A DNA stretch of 28,374 nucleotides from Cudoniella acicularis (Eukaryota; Ascomycota; Leotiomycetes; Helotiales; Helotiaceae), in contig JAAMPI010000677.1 in assembly GCA_013054445.1 (NCBI GenBank), forward strand, positions 1 through 28,374, written 5' to 3'. This document shows positions 1-9,602 of this stretch, piece by piece. The notes under the pieces were generated by a model. The model ran no database searches and was not told the DNA's origin. It saw only the letters and a list, made by a program, of their open reading frames with translations. Numbering within the stretch: position 1 is the stretch's first letter; each line of letters begins with the position of its first letter. Position numbers and translations under genes: made by a program.

Positions 1-239
1 ATTCTTTCGACTATCTAGCTAACCGTCTATTATCTAAGACTTTTATTATAATAAAGGTCTATAGGTTTATATAGTCTATATAGATAGTGATTAGGAATGA
101 GGCTCTCTAAAGATAAACTCGCTAGTGTTATAGCGCCTCTACTATTATAAGTAGTTCTTTTTTATAAATATTATAATTTTATTTAACAGGTGACATCTTT
201 TATAAAAAATAAGCTATAGGGTATAGCTTGTCGTTATCG

Positions 240-400
240 TTATACTAGAGGTATATAGCTCTTATCTAGGTATTAGATACGTTAGTTTCGACGATACTTA
301 GCTTATTATCTTAATAGCTATATAGGATAGGTTCTTCTTTAAATCGTTACTTGATTTATTTAAATACTTGATCAGTTTCTTCGTTCTATATAAACTTGGC
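240..400 (-). pseudogene. gypsy RNase H start (remnant)
   Basis: Downstream of the RT on the minus strand, one frame with stops reads KKDAKFI, then RFKEEPILYSY, then IVETNVSNT (269-295). The last corresponds to the (V/L)ETDASD(T/F)AIGA motif that begins gypsy RNase H; the Asp-to-Asn change is a RIP-type transition. Bases 1-240 continue this domain, but I cannot read further motifs there. Confidence 0.75.
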
Positions 401-539
401 GTCCTTCTTTATAAGTTATATAAATAGTTTTATAAGTCTAGAATATCTCTTAATAAATATCTAGTAAAAGTTAATAAATCCTAGAAATATTTAGACGTTC
501 TTAATGTTTTATAGTATTACCTATTCTATAATTACTCTA

Positions 540-830
540 GTTTTTTTAAGGTTAACGACGATTTTCCCGAGTCTTATTATATAGCCTAAGAATATCGTCG
601 TCCTGATTCTAAATTAGTACTTAGACAGTTTAAGTCTTAAGTCGACTTTTATAAATATATATATAACTTACTTTATATACGTCTTATAGTCTTCCTTCTT
701 TATAAAGAAGACTAGGATGTCGTCTAGATAATATATAACTATAATACCTAAATATTTACGAAGAATCTCGTCGTTCTATCGCTAGTAAGTAGCCGGTACG
801 TTCGTTAGCCTAAATAGTATTACTATATAC
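540..830 (-). pseudogene. gypsy reverse transcriptase core remnant
   Basis: Three RT landmarks appear in one minus-strand order. At 785-808 I read LTNVPATY, corresponding to the family motif FGLTNAPATF. At 704-730 I read YLDDILVFF, the catalytic YxDD box with both Asp codons intact. At about 575-592 I read FLGYII, followed by KIVVNLKKTRVI, the usual stretch after the thumb. Stops replace Gln and Trp codons. The sequence is enough to assign the Ty3/gypsy superfamily, but the gene cannot be translated. Confidence 0.9.
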
Positions 831-3329
831 TCTTATAATCCTAAAGGTAAAAGGAATACTATTATCTACTTATAACCCTTTATAATCCTAATTAGGTTAA
901 ACGCGCTTCTTTAGTCTAACTTTATAAATATAATAGCCCTAGCTAGCTTATCTTATAGGTATTATATATTAGGTATTAGATATACGTCCCTAATTATTAT
1001 AGTATTTAGCCTTTAATAATCTATATAAGGTCGTCTATTTAGATCGCCTTTCTTATATACTAATAGTATATTAGCGATAGTAGGCGACTTTGATTTCTAT
1101 ATCTAGCCTTTCTTTATTATTTCTTCTACGTATTTCTTAAGCGTCTTTAAGGTTTATAGATTATATTATCAATACTTTTTTAGATATTATTTTTATCTCT
1201 TCTTTAAGTTTGATTATATAATCTTATAGTTTATATTCTAATAAAGCCCTTATATCTTCTAGGTTATTAAATAGTCTTATAAATTCTTAATATTATAATA
1301 ATATATCTAGTTAATCTATCTTAATCGCTAATATCGGCTTACCTTTATTAGTAACTCTATCGCCTAAGGTTATATATACCTCTTATTAGTCAGTTAGTTA
1401 TTTGACCTATTTATACTCGTATTATATAAAGTTTATTATACTTATCGTCTAGTCGATATTCGGATTATATTACTTAATCTATAGTATTCTAAGAACTATT
1501 AGATGTCTTCTAAGTAGGACAACGTCTAAGTCGATTTTCTTAAAATAGCCCTCTAGTATAGTCAGAAGTAACTACCTAGCTTCTCTTTTAACCTATCCGT
1601 CGATTCTTGCCTACCTACCTCCTAATAGCGTAAGCTAGTATAGTCTCTATAGTAGTTCTATAAGAATCAGTTGATTCGCCGCGAAGTTCGGGTTAATATA
1701 ATTTCCCTATACTCTTAAATCAATTATAACTTATATTAGAATTCTTCTAAGTTTAATATTAATAATAAGCTACGTATAACTAGTAGTTATAATAGCCTTA
1801 TAGATTCGTGATTTAGTAATAATATTATCTGTTAATAGGTTTTCCTATACCCTATATTAATCTATAGCTTTTATAAGTTAGTATAAGACGTATGTTTATA
1901 GCTCGTTTGTTCTTATAATCTAGTCTTAGACGTAGCTAGTCCTTAAGCTGATAGTAGATATAGTTTTTCTCTAGATTCTCTTGTTATTACTTACCCTGAC
2001 TATTTCTTAGACGTTTTTAGGTTCCGCTTCGTCGTTGAAGATTAATAGTCGTCTCTCGTATATTAGTATAGTAGCGATATAACAGCGCTCTCCTAGCTCG
2101 TTATACTAGGCCACGAAGACGATTCTTCGCGTGTCCTTATATATAATTCGGTATAGTTCCCTAAAGACAAGTTCGTCTTATATTCCCTTATCCTCTTTAA
2201 AGTATAGTTTGTCTATTAACTAGTTTAGGCTATTATTAACTAGTAGTCTCTATATCCGTACGTTATTATCGACTTAGGTAAGTACCTAGTGTTCGCCGAC
2301 TTCTAGTAATAGGTCTAGTCTGTTTAGTTCCTAGTCTAAATCCTTTTAGTTGCCCGCCTATAATAGTATTCCTTACTATTTAAGTTGTTCTTTACTAGTA
2401 GTCTAGAGGTCTTTTAATCGAGCGCCTCTGTTCTCGTCTTTATTACTACTAATAAATTCTATAAAGACTAAGTCCTTTAAATTATCTTAATCTAGCGATA
2501 GATCTATCTATATTAATATTCTTTATTACTCGAGTTATTCTTTTATAGCTATACTTAGGTCCCTTATTAAGGCGTCTGTTTCGCTACTATCTTTACTATA
2601 TTTAGTAAGTTCTAGTTAATTAGACACTTGTTTAGTTATTCTAAATTCCTGATTTTATTTCTTTTATAGTTTTTTTACTTTTCTTTTTTAGGCCGCCTTT
2701 CTTATAATCCCGGGCTATATATCTTACCGTCCCGTAGGTAAAGTATAGTTAGTTTTTAAGTCGTCGTTCCTTTTCTTTAGATAAGAGGCCTAGTTTCTTA
2801 ATAGTAATAACTTCTCTTTTTTTAAGATATGCTTTCTTAGATCGCTTGTCCCTAAGGTCGTTATATCCTAACCGACCTCTACCTATACTAGCTTAGTCGC
2901 GTATTCGTTCGTATAGTCGGTTATTAACTCGTATACTAGCGTCGATTAAGGCATTAATATTAACAGGTTAATAGTTAAATCGAATAAGCTTGTCTTTTAT
3001 ATTGTCTTTTAGCTCTTAGTTATAATAGCTTATTAGTACGTCTATGTCCTATCTAGCCTTAGTTATATACCTTTAAAACTCGATAGTATAGTTAATTACT
3101 AACCTAGTTTAATAGAGTTTAAATAGCTTTTATATAGCTGTCTTTTTCTCGTCGATATCTCTAAATACTCTTCTAATCTCGGTCTTAAACCCTTTAAAAG
3201 ACCTAAAGATCCTAGCTAATACTTCTATCCTTTATACCCTTATTATAATAGAGAGATAGTTCTTTAGAAATAGTTTGATCTACTTAGCGGCTTCCTTCTA
3301 AAGGTAAGATACTACCTAGATACTATAAG

Positions 3330-3560
3330 CGTCTATTATTTCAAACTTGTTATTATAAAATCGAAAGTATATTTCTATCTAAAGTATAAAGGTCTCGAGG
3401 TCCTCCTGTTTCCTGTTATACTTGTCAGGGACGGACACCTTTAAGCCCTCGTTTGCCTCGACCTTGACCGTAGTCACTAGTATGTTAGGCATACCCTTGT
3501 CGAGGTCTAGAGTGAGATTGACTCTACTAGTACTTAGGCTAGTAGTCGTGTTCTCGGATA
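3330..3560 (-). pseudogene. gypsy gag N-terminal remnant (RIP-mutated)
   Basis: On the minus strand from about 3492 the frame starts with Met-Pro-Asn. It contains the segment PDKYNRKQEDLETFI (about 3384-3430), followed by a stop where Gln is expected and then IEIYFRF. This matches the gag pattern of fungal Ty3/gypsy elements, P-x-(K/F)-Y-(N/D)-G-x(2-4)-L-x-x-F-L-x-Q. The Gly-to-Arg and Gln-to-stop changes are what RIP produces. An opposite-strand open frame at 3422-3607 is only the antisense of this relic. Confidence 0.7.
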
Positions 3561-3804
3561 ATCGTAAAGCTATCGTCGTAATACTTTACTTTAAGACTAG
3601 TGCTTAAAGTATAACAGAACTAGGTCTACTTAACTAAAGTCAGTACCTTAGGTAAGTAGGAGGTCTATCGGATTAGTAGTATAGAAGTGTAGGCAAAGCG
3701 ATACTATAGGTAGTTATTAACTAGGAAGCTTAGTATATTATAAGTAAGGTTATATTAAAGTATAATATAAGATTACTAAAGTAAGTTAAGTATAAAACTC
3801 TTAA

Positions 3805-3835
3805 CTAGTAAGGAAATCCCTTTGCTTATATAGAT
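3805..3835 (+). repeat. 31-bp direct repeat, left copy
   Basis: This 31-base segment recurs at 4709-4739 with one mismatch (30 of 31 identical). It contains a short palindrome, AGGAAATCCCT here and AGGGAAATCCCT in the right copy. The two copies bracket the GC-rich island. They are too long for a target-site duplication and more likely mark matching LTR or element ends. Confidence 0.8.
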
Positions 3836-4261
3836 CCCTAATTCCTTTAGGCCGTAGGCAGCCAGATAGGCCGAAGGTCGTTCGGTCCTTCCGCCAAGCC
3901 TCGGTCCTGGACTCTATCACCTGACTAGTCACATGACTGGTCACGTGACCCTCGTGACTTAGGACCCTGGTTCTCTGTACTGTTCCCGTTGGTCGCAGCC
4001 GAGCCTCAGGCCTAGGCCTGCACGTGATGTCCGTTTGTAACAGACGTCAAGTAAACAGTACTCTATTACTTAGAATAATCGACGAAGAAGGGAAGAAGGG
4101 GAAGAGAGAAGCCGTAACGTATTTAACCTCTGCCCGAACCTCGCTTAGGCCTAGCGCCGTCACGTGTAGAACAGGTCACGTGAACCAACTCCGTGACAAA
4201 AACAGTCTATAATATTAACTAGGAATAGCCTCTATTATTACTGTCACAGATCTGGTGCGTC

Positions 4262-4410
4262 AGTCACGTGTGGGGGCACGTGGTGGGCGTGGCCAGCTAG
4301 ACCCGTATATATAGTGGAATAGCAGAATTGATTCCGATCAATTCTAGTGCCTTTTTGGCCCGCTGGCGCACTGGTAAAAGCTATTCTGACCGCTGCTGTC
4401 ACAATTACTA
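4262..4410 (+). repeat. TATA-hairpin module, copy A
   Basis: The order is CACGTG (4265, 4277), TATATATAGTGGAATAGC (from 4306), a 9-bp stem hairpin (4324-4332 with 4337-4345), GTGCCTTTTTGGCCCG (from 4347), an A-box-like TGGCGCACTGG, TAAAAGCTATT, then TGCTGTCACAATTA (from 4394). The same elements recur in the same order in copy B about 236-259 bases downstream. Confidence 0.7.
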
Positions 4411-4491
4411 CTTTTTACTTTTAAGGTAATAGTAAGCCTTCTAATACTTCTCTTCTCTCTTATTATTGTCATGGACCTGGAGTGGCATGCG

Positions 4492-4670
4492 CGTCACGTG
4501 CCCCTGACGGGGGCGTGTCGGGTGTACTTCGGGTTGTGGACTATATATAGTAGAATAGCGAATAAGGCTCCTAACCTTATTCTTGTGCCTTTTTAGCCCG
4601 ATAGCCGAGTAGTAAAAGCTATTTATATTACTCGCTACGCACGCTAGTCACGTGCTGTCACAATTATCTC
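4492..4670 (+). repeat. TATA-hairpin module, copy B
   Basis: This is the diverged second copy: CACGTG (4495), TATATATAGTAGAATAGC (from 4542), a hairpin (4560-4567 with 4575-4582), GTGCCTTTTTAGCCCG (from 4585), TAGCCGAGTAG, TAAAAGCTATT, then CACGTG and TGCTGTCACAATTA (from 4653). The hairpin has a different sequence from copy A but keeps its pairing and position, which suggests the stem itself matters. Confidence 0.7.
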
Positions 4671-4699
4671 TTTAAAGTCTTAATAGTTTTATAATACGA

Positions 4700-4702
4700 N
4701 NN
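4700..4702. other. assembly ambiguity (NNN)
   Basis: Three undetermined bases lie at the right edge of the GC-rich island, seven bases before the second 31-bp repeat. Confidence 0.99.
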
Positions 4703-4708
4703 TCCTAT

Positions 4709-4739
4709 CTAGTAGGGAAATCCCTTTGCTTATATAGAT
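4709..4739 (+). repeat. 31-bp direct repeat, right copy
   Basis: Second copy of the repeat at 3805-3835 (one A/G difference). The following 4740-5000 is RIP-mutated and contains GTATATAAGTAG followed by a CT-rich stretch. That could be an LTR promoter relic, but I cannot confirm it. Confidence 0.8.
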
Positions 4740-5109
4740 AAAGACTAGAGATAATATAACATCTTATAATCTACTATCTAAGAGAAGCCTACTAGAGACA
4801 CTAACTCTAGAACAAGGGAAGACTAGACCTTAACTAACTACTAGTCTTAGGAAAAGGCCTAAGAAGGGTATATAAGTAGATAATCTAGTCTAAGAGACTC
4901 TAGTAATTCTCTCTAGTAGGCTTTCTTCTCTATAATTAGATAGTTCTTAATAGGTAAGAAAACGATATTATTAGCTATAAGGAAACTAAATAATATAAAG
5001 AAGATAGACAGATCTTAGGTTTTTATTCTAGTTACTAGTTTTCCTAAAGACATAATATATATAGATATCCTATATAGTACTTAGCTAGATTAGCGTAAGA
5101 ATATAATAT

Positions 5110-5810
5110 AATAATAATATGTCTTATAACTCTTAGATTTATTAGTATTCTCTTTCTTAAAAGCTACTTACTAGAAAGTATTTAATAACTTAAGTCTTTT
5201 AAATAATTCTATACTAATTAAAAAGTAGAACTTCTTACTTTATTATTAAAAATCTCGAGAAAAGAATCTTATATCTTTAAATATTAAAACTAAATAATAA
5301 GCTTTAGATCTATAGTTAATTAATATAGATAAGCTTTTTATAAGTTGTTTATTATTAGAAAATAATAATAATATTAAAGAACTAACTTTATATAACTCTA
5401 TTAAAGAATCAGGACTTATATAAAATAAGAATATATCTTTAAAACCCTAGGAAACCCTTTAAATAGTACGGGATATACGAATACAAGTAGATAAAATTAT
5501 TTAATTAGGCGACTCTAATCTTCTAACTCGTTAATAGCCTTTTAAGAAGATTATAAAGAGATTTAAAGAAAAGAAATTTACTTTAGTATAGGTAGAGCTT
5601 CGAATTTAATAATTAGAAGCCTAGGTCAAGCAATTAGAGCCTAGAAAAATACGGAAGGCTAAGCTAAGTCTGAATTCGAAGTTTATAGATATTCGAGCTA
5701 TTAAACAGGCTTAGATCGAGGCAGGAGATCGTAAGGTTAACGAGGAAGACTCTGATTCGTCTATAGAATCTACTACTACAAGCAATTGTGTAGAAGTTCA
5801 AGATCCGTAG
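5110..5810 (+). pseudogene. pogo/Fot1-type DDE transposase, C-terminal half, RIP-mutated
   Basis: A single plus-strand frame (codons starting at positions divisible by three, for example 5130 and 5802) runs about 700 bases, broken only by TAG/TAA. Readable pieces include LLDLLVFSFLKATY (5133 onward), matching the QPLD(V/L)xVFSPLKxxYR motif that ends the DDE_1 catalytic domain, and the later blocks FKKIIKRFKEKKF and KFIDIRAIKQA. Such Lys/Glu-rich tails are typical of pogo/Fot1 transposases in Pezizomycotina. The last stop, at 5808-5810, may be the original one. The N-terminal DNA-binding domain and the first catalytic Asp residues are not recognisable, and I found no terminal inverted repeats. 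Confidence 0.8.
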
Positions 5811-6053
5811 AGTTAATAGGGTTAGAAGGAGGTAGTCTAGAATTAAGCGAGGTGGCCCAAATGGGGGGCACGGACTTAGGTGGTACAATTAATCCTTACG
5901 AGGGAGTAAGACGCAGGTAAGGTTGGGGTCACAGAGAATATGCAAACCAAAAGAATTAATTCCAGGGTATGTGCCGGGAGATGTTGTCTCGCCGCTTGGC
6001 TATGCGCAGGCGAGGAGAGTCAATGGCACTGTAGCTATCACTTGCCGGCTATG

Positions 6054-6060
6054 GGCTAAA
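6054..6060 (+). promoter_or_regulatory. XlnR/Xyr1-type site GGCTAAA
   Basis: Exact GGCTAAA about 1.2 kb upstream of the GH62 start. In Aspergillus and Trichoderma the xylanase activator XlnR/Xyr1 binds GGCTAR/GGCTAA motifs. Function here is inferred from sequence and neighbours only. Confidence 0.4.
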
Positions 6061-6418
6061 TCTGGGGTTGCGGGGAAAATGTGAGGGGAAAGTTGCGGCG
6101 TCTCCTCCCGAACCCGGCCTATCTTCAGCTTCAGGCTAACAAACTAGTATATACTATGAGATTTAGTTAAAGGATAACTTAAAATCTGGGATTTGATAGC
6201 TATATAAGTCTTAAAAAAATAAAGTCATTCTCCTTGAAGTCTATAATTTGAAATGCTGTCCCGTTTGTCCCTATAATGCCTGCCTAGTGTAAAAGGGGGT
6301 TGGGCTGTTTTCCTGATTTTTTTCTCCCAAGATAACCCGAAGATGATAATCTACATAATTCTTTATATTTCCCTCTGATAGCGGAGATCTTAAGAGTAGA
6401 AATTTTCCCCTCCCCTTA

Positions 6419-6425
6419 GGCTAAA
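6419..6425 (+). promoter_or_regulatory. XlnR/Xyr1-type site GGCTAAA
   Basis: Second exact GGCTAAA, 835 bases upstream of the GH62 start codon, within the usual range for fungal regulatory sites. Confidence 0.45.
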
Positions 6426-7170
6426 CAAATGAAGAAAATTTCACCTTACCCAATCATCAATTAAAGTTCTAAAACAGCTCACATAATTGTTGTTGCCCTC
6501 CCACAGCACTACCTTGTCAAAGTCGTCATCGTGATGGGCAACCTGCCAGGGCCACGTGTCATGGGTGCTGCATAGTCTGTACTTTAGCAGCACCTCGATC
6601 GTTTCATTGGCGCGCTTTTACTAACCCCCTCCTTGGTTATAGGTATATTGAGATATTAGGAAATGTTATTTCGGTGACGGGTAATAAAAAAAATTACGGC
6701 TAGGAGGGCTAATATTGTTAGACGAAGGTAATCTCTCATTCTGAATCGAGTATTCTTTATACAAGTAATTGAACAGCAATTGTTAGAGATAGCTAAATAA
6801 TTAAACCAACTAAATTAATACTGGTGTCTAAATGTACTTAAAAAAAAATTTATGTCACTTATATTCTATTTCATACGTTATTAAAACTAGAATAGAGTAA
6901 TACATAGTTATTCTAAATGTTACTTTCGCACGCTATGCTTTATAAATTATAAGTATTAACCCATGTTTACTTTTTATTCGTTATAGGTTTATAGATACTT
7001 CCTAGGGATGCCCTGTATATTACCCCGCATTATAGCGCAATTGGGGTCTGATTAGTAATAACGGCTAGCGATTAGAGTACATGTCTGTTAATTTATTTTA
7101 TATTAAAGGAAAAATCTAGGTTCCGTTCCGGAAAATCTCAAGTTCTTTTTGGAAAGGTATCGCTGAGGAA

Positions 7171-7176
7171 TATATA
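7171..7176 (+). promoter_or_regulatory. TATA box of the GH62 gene
   Basis: TATATA lies 89 bases upstream of the ATG at 7260. An upstream ATG at 7247 is out of frame with the coding sequence and overlaps its start, so transcripts starting before 7247 may be translated less efficiently. Confidence 0.45.
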
Positions 7177-7259
7177 GCCTGGTGGTCCTTGGCCTTAGAC
7201 TCCTTCAAACGCTCGACCTCTTCCTTTCTACTTGAGTGTCTTTGTTATGAGAACGCGTT

Positions 7260-8249
7260 ATGATGAGACTTATAAAGACCGATTTTGGCCTGGTATCGGC
7301 CGGTATCGTGTTACTCGCGGTGGTTGTTGTGGCGCAAAGCACTACATGTACTCTTCCGTCGACATACAAATGGACAGCGACGCCCAACAACGCGCTAGCG
7401 ACCCCGAAGAATGGATGGGTCTCGCTCAAGGACTTTACCCACGTCCCCTACAAGGGCCAGCATCTCGTATATGCGTCGAACCACAACTCGGCGAGCTATG
7501 GCTCGATGAACTTCGGCCCCTTCACGAACTGGTCTGACATGGCCTCGGCGAGCCAGAACTCGATGACTTCGGCCGCTGTTGCGCCCACAATCTTCTACTT
7601 CGCCCCAAAAGAAATTTGGGTACTCGCCTATCAGTGGGGCCCGACCTCATTCTCCTACCGAACGTCCAGCGATCCCACAAATGCGAATGGGTGGTCATCG
7701 GTACAGCCGCTGTTTTCTGGAACCATCTCAGGCTCTAGCACCGGCTGTATCGACCAGACAGTTATCGGCGACAGTACAAACATGTACCTATTTTTTGCAG
7801 GAGACAATGGCAAGATCTACCGGGCTAGTATGCCTATCGAAAATTTTCCTGCCGATTTCGGTAAATCATCTACGGTAATCCTGAGCGACTCGCAGAACGC
7901 CTTATTCGAAGCGGTTCAGGTCTATACAGTCCAAGGCCAGAACCAATACCTTATGATCGTTGAGGCAATTGGCGCAAACGGGCGCTACTTCCGCTCATTC
8001 ACGGCTACTAGTCTAGGAGGTTCCTGGACAAAGCAGACTACTGGCGAGAGCGCGCCCTTTGCCGGCAAGGCCAACAGCGGCGCTACCTGGACTAATGATA
8101 TCAGCCATGGTGATCTGATTCGGAGCAACCCCGACCAGACAATGACTATTGATCCATGCAACCTGCAGTTGCTCTTTCAGGGACAAACCCCCAACAACGG
8201 CGCCAGCTACGACAAACAGCCTTACCGTCCTGGGTTGTTAACACTGTAG
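7260..8249 (+). CDS. secreted GH62 alpha-L-arabinofuranosidase
   Basis: A 329-residue protein from a single exon. Residues 1-26 are a signal peptide (hydrophobic run [11 protein letters not shown]), followed by a bare GH62 catalytic domain; there is no CBM1. GH62 enzymes remove arabinose side groups from arabinoxylan outside the cell. Expected catalytic residues are present: Asp58 ([10 protein letters not shown], general base), Asp165 ([10 protein letters not shown], pKa-modulating Asp) and Glu217 (ALFEAVQVY, general acid). Their spacing of 107 and 52 residues is what I expect for the family. The C-terminus PYRPGLLTL is typical. ATG 7260 is preferred; a second ATG follows at once at 7263, and either leaves the signal peptide intact. 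The next genes on the same strand also act on xylan. Confidence 0.95.
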   Translation: MMRLIKTDFGLVSAGIVLLAVVVVAQSTTCTLPSTYKWTATPNNALATPKNGWVSLKDFTHVPYKGQHLVYASNHNSASYGSMNFGPFTNWSDMASASQNSMTSAAVAPTIFYFAPKEIWVLAYQWGPTSFSYRTSSDPTNANGWSSVQPLFSGTISGSSTGCIDQTVIGDSTNMYLFFAGDNGKIYRASMPIENFPADFGKSSTVILSDSQNALFEAVQVYTVQGQNQYLMIVEAIGANGRYFRSFTATSLGGSWTKQTTGESAPFAGKANSGATWTNDISHGDLIRSNPDQTMTIDPCNLQLLFQGQTPNNGASYDKQPYRPGLLTL

Positions 8250-8740
8250 CGCGGAGGATAACTAAGGATAACTGTCAAGGCACTCATGTGTTATTTTCAT
8301 CTCATGTATTCCAGGCTTAAATTCGCTCCCCTATATATAAACCCCCTTTTATATATGAATCGTACTGAATCGTGGGTAATCAGCTAGAAATTGTGAAGTT
8401 AATTTGTCCTGACACAAAAATGTCAACTAGCTTAATTCTGATGTCTTCATACAAGCAAAACACGCAAACATTTTGAGCCCTATAGTCTTTCTGAATCCCT
8501 TAATACAGAAACACAGCCACCGCTCGACAAAGGGCAGACTGACCTCCTTAGAATTTTCCAGTTCCTAGAACCCCGCCGCCAATTCCCTAACACTTTCCTA
8601 TCCCTTTTCTCGGGTGATTACTTTAGCGCTCTCTCTCTAATGTACCAAAGAAGGGAAAGTCAAACGCTAAAATCGAGTCGGCCTACTCGGTCCGATCTAT
8701 ATAGAATAATATATCTTATCTCGTATCTATAACGTTCTGT
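8250..8740. other. intergenic, 3' of GH62
   Basis: AT-rich spacer with no gene, RNA or repeat that I can recognise. Confidence 0.5.
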
Positions 8741-9060
8741 TATCACGTAAGATCTCGATGTCACGTGAACGGGGTTTACTTAGCCTTAGAAGCGTCAAGC
8801 AGGTTCTAGTAGAGCGTTATCCTAATCAAGTGATAATATTAGAATATAAGTTGAGCACACGCTCTAACATAGGAAAACTATATAGCTATATAGGTAGTGG
8901 TAATAGGGACCGAGATATCGAGGGGCCGACGAGCTCACCTCGTCCCTTCGGCCCCTCGGCCCCCCACGTGACTGATCACATGTTCCTAGGTCGTGACAGT
9001 ATCCTAACCAGGCTCTGCAGCAATAGCCCTCGCCTGAATCTATAGCGTAGTTAGAAAAAC
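8741..9060. repeat. possible TE relic with CACGTG motifs
   Basis: The composition resembles the 3840-4690 island. CACGTG occurs at 8762-8767 and 8965-8970, and the second lies in a CACGTG-ACTGATCACATG arrangement resembling, in reverse orientation, the CACATGACTGGTCACGTGAC at 3931-3950. GC-rich runs such as CCCTTCGGCCCCTCGGCC lie alongside. A 95-codon open frame (8758-9045) has no recognisable protein content. A solo LTR or related fragment is the likeliest reading, but this is weak. Confidence 0.35.
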
Positions 9061-9199
9061 TGGAAAGCTCGAAGACTCGGTCCAGTAACGATCAAAACCC
9101 CGAGCCTAGGCGGAAAATCTATGCTTATTCCATGTTGGGGAGAAGTTCCGGTTTCATTTCATCATTCATGTGGTAATCTTACTTGTCGCTCCTTTTTAC

Positions 9200-9385
9200 C
9201 AAGCTGGCGATGGAACCTGGCGGGGAGTTGCCTTACAGCGTAGAGGCGCGCCAATCAGTGAAACTTGGCAAAGGCACATGGTAACGGTATGCGCTTTAAA
9301 GTGTATCAGGCAAAATCAGTGAAGCTTGGCAAAGAAACCCGGCTGGGAATGCGCTCTAGGGTATTACGCGCGCGAATCAGTGATG
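9200..9385 (+). repeat. 61-bp imperfect tandem repeat upstream of the beta-xylosidase gene
   Basis: AATCAGTG begins at 9253, 9314 and 9375, exactly 61 bases apart. The first two are followed by AAACTTGGCAAAG or AAGCTTGGCAAAG and then a G-rich block ending TATGCGCT or AATGCGCT. A decayed earlier unit (AAGCTGGCGATGGAACCTGG) begins near 9201. The array ends about 220 bases before the start codon of the next gene, so it lies in its promoter. A GGCTAG site follows at 9437-9442. Confidence 0.75.
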
Positions 9386-9602
9386 CGAAAATTAAAATCA
9401 CGTATTCGGGATAGATAGCCTACTCCTTTAAGCTTTGGCTAGAGACTAGTCAAACAGTAAATTTTCGACCGTTAGAATGAGGAGGATTGATAAGCTAAAC
9501 CACCCCCCCCCGGTTAGTCAGAGACGAGAAGTAGTTTCTACTAAATATTAAGAGAAGTCTGGTAGCTGGTCAATTGTTCATTAAATTAAAGCATCAGCAG
9601 TC

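Larger units (their letters stand above)
1..3800 (-). mobile_element. RIP-degenerate Ty3/gypsy retrotransposon, truncated by window edge
   Basis: The minus strand keeps recognisable Ty3/gypsy polyprotein segments in the expected order gag, reverse transcriptase, RNase H from high to low coordinates. They are interrupted only by TAG/TAA codons and C-to-T or G-to-A type replacements, with no indels in the stretches I read. Some 60-base lines contain no CA or TG at all (for example 1-60 and 541-600), while CG is kept; this is the pattern of RIP acting on CpA. Integrase and the 3' LTR would lie left of base 1. The right boundary is uncertain: the 5' LTR should lie right of gag, at about 3.6-3.85 kb or within the island that follows. 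The element is certainly non-autonomous. Confidence 0.88.
3840..4690. mobile_element. GC-rich non-RIP island, probable LTR or non-autonomous element
   Basis: Base composition changes sharply here: CA and TG dinucleotides reappear inside otherwise RIP-depleted DNA. Exact CACGTG palindromes start at 3942, 4021, 4161, 4177, 4265, 4277, 4495 and 4649. TATATATAG boxes lie at 4306-4314 and 4542-4550. No protein-like frame of useful length is present; the 62-codon open frame at 4024-4212 has no recognisable content. It could be an LTR of the flanking retrotransposon, or a younger insertion too short for, or later than, RIP. Ns at 4700-4702 sit at the right edge, so the junction may be imperfect. Confidence 0.5.
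5811..7170. other. intergenic: TE edge and upstream region of the GH62 gene
   Basis: RIP-type composition ends near 5815. No gene-like frame is seen; open frames here are short and compositionally random. The stretch holds two perfect GGCTAAA sites and looser GGCTAR sites at 6698-6703, 6707-6712 and 7063-7068. One further CACGTG lies at 6553-6558. Confidence 0.6.

Noticed and set aside
3422..3607. 61-codon plus-strand open frame
   Set aside because: It is antisense to the gag relic, whose minus-strand reading matches a known family pattern.
4024..4212. 62-codon open frame in the GC island
   Set aside because: No protein-like motifs; the stretch is better explained by repeats and CACGTG motifs.
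4354..4385. A-box-like sequence taken as a tRNA or tRNA-derived SINE
   Set aside because: No B-box, no acceptor-stem pairing, and no clear anticodon arm could be found downstream in either copy.
8758..9045. 95-codon open frame upstream of the GH3 gene
   Set aside because: Composition follows a GC-rich repeat; no recognisable domain and no splice partners.
9253..9382. CRISPR-like array (regular 61-base spacing)
   Set aside because: The whole unit is repeated rather than repeat plus unique spacer, only about three units exist, and the host is a eukaryote.
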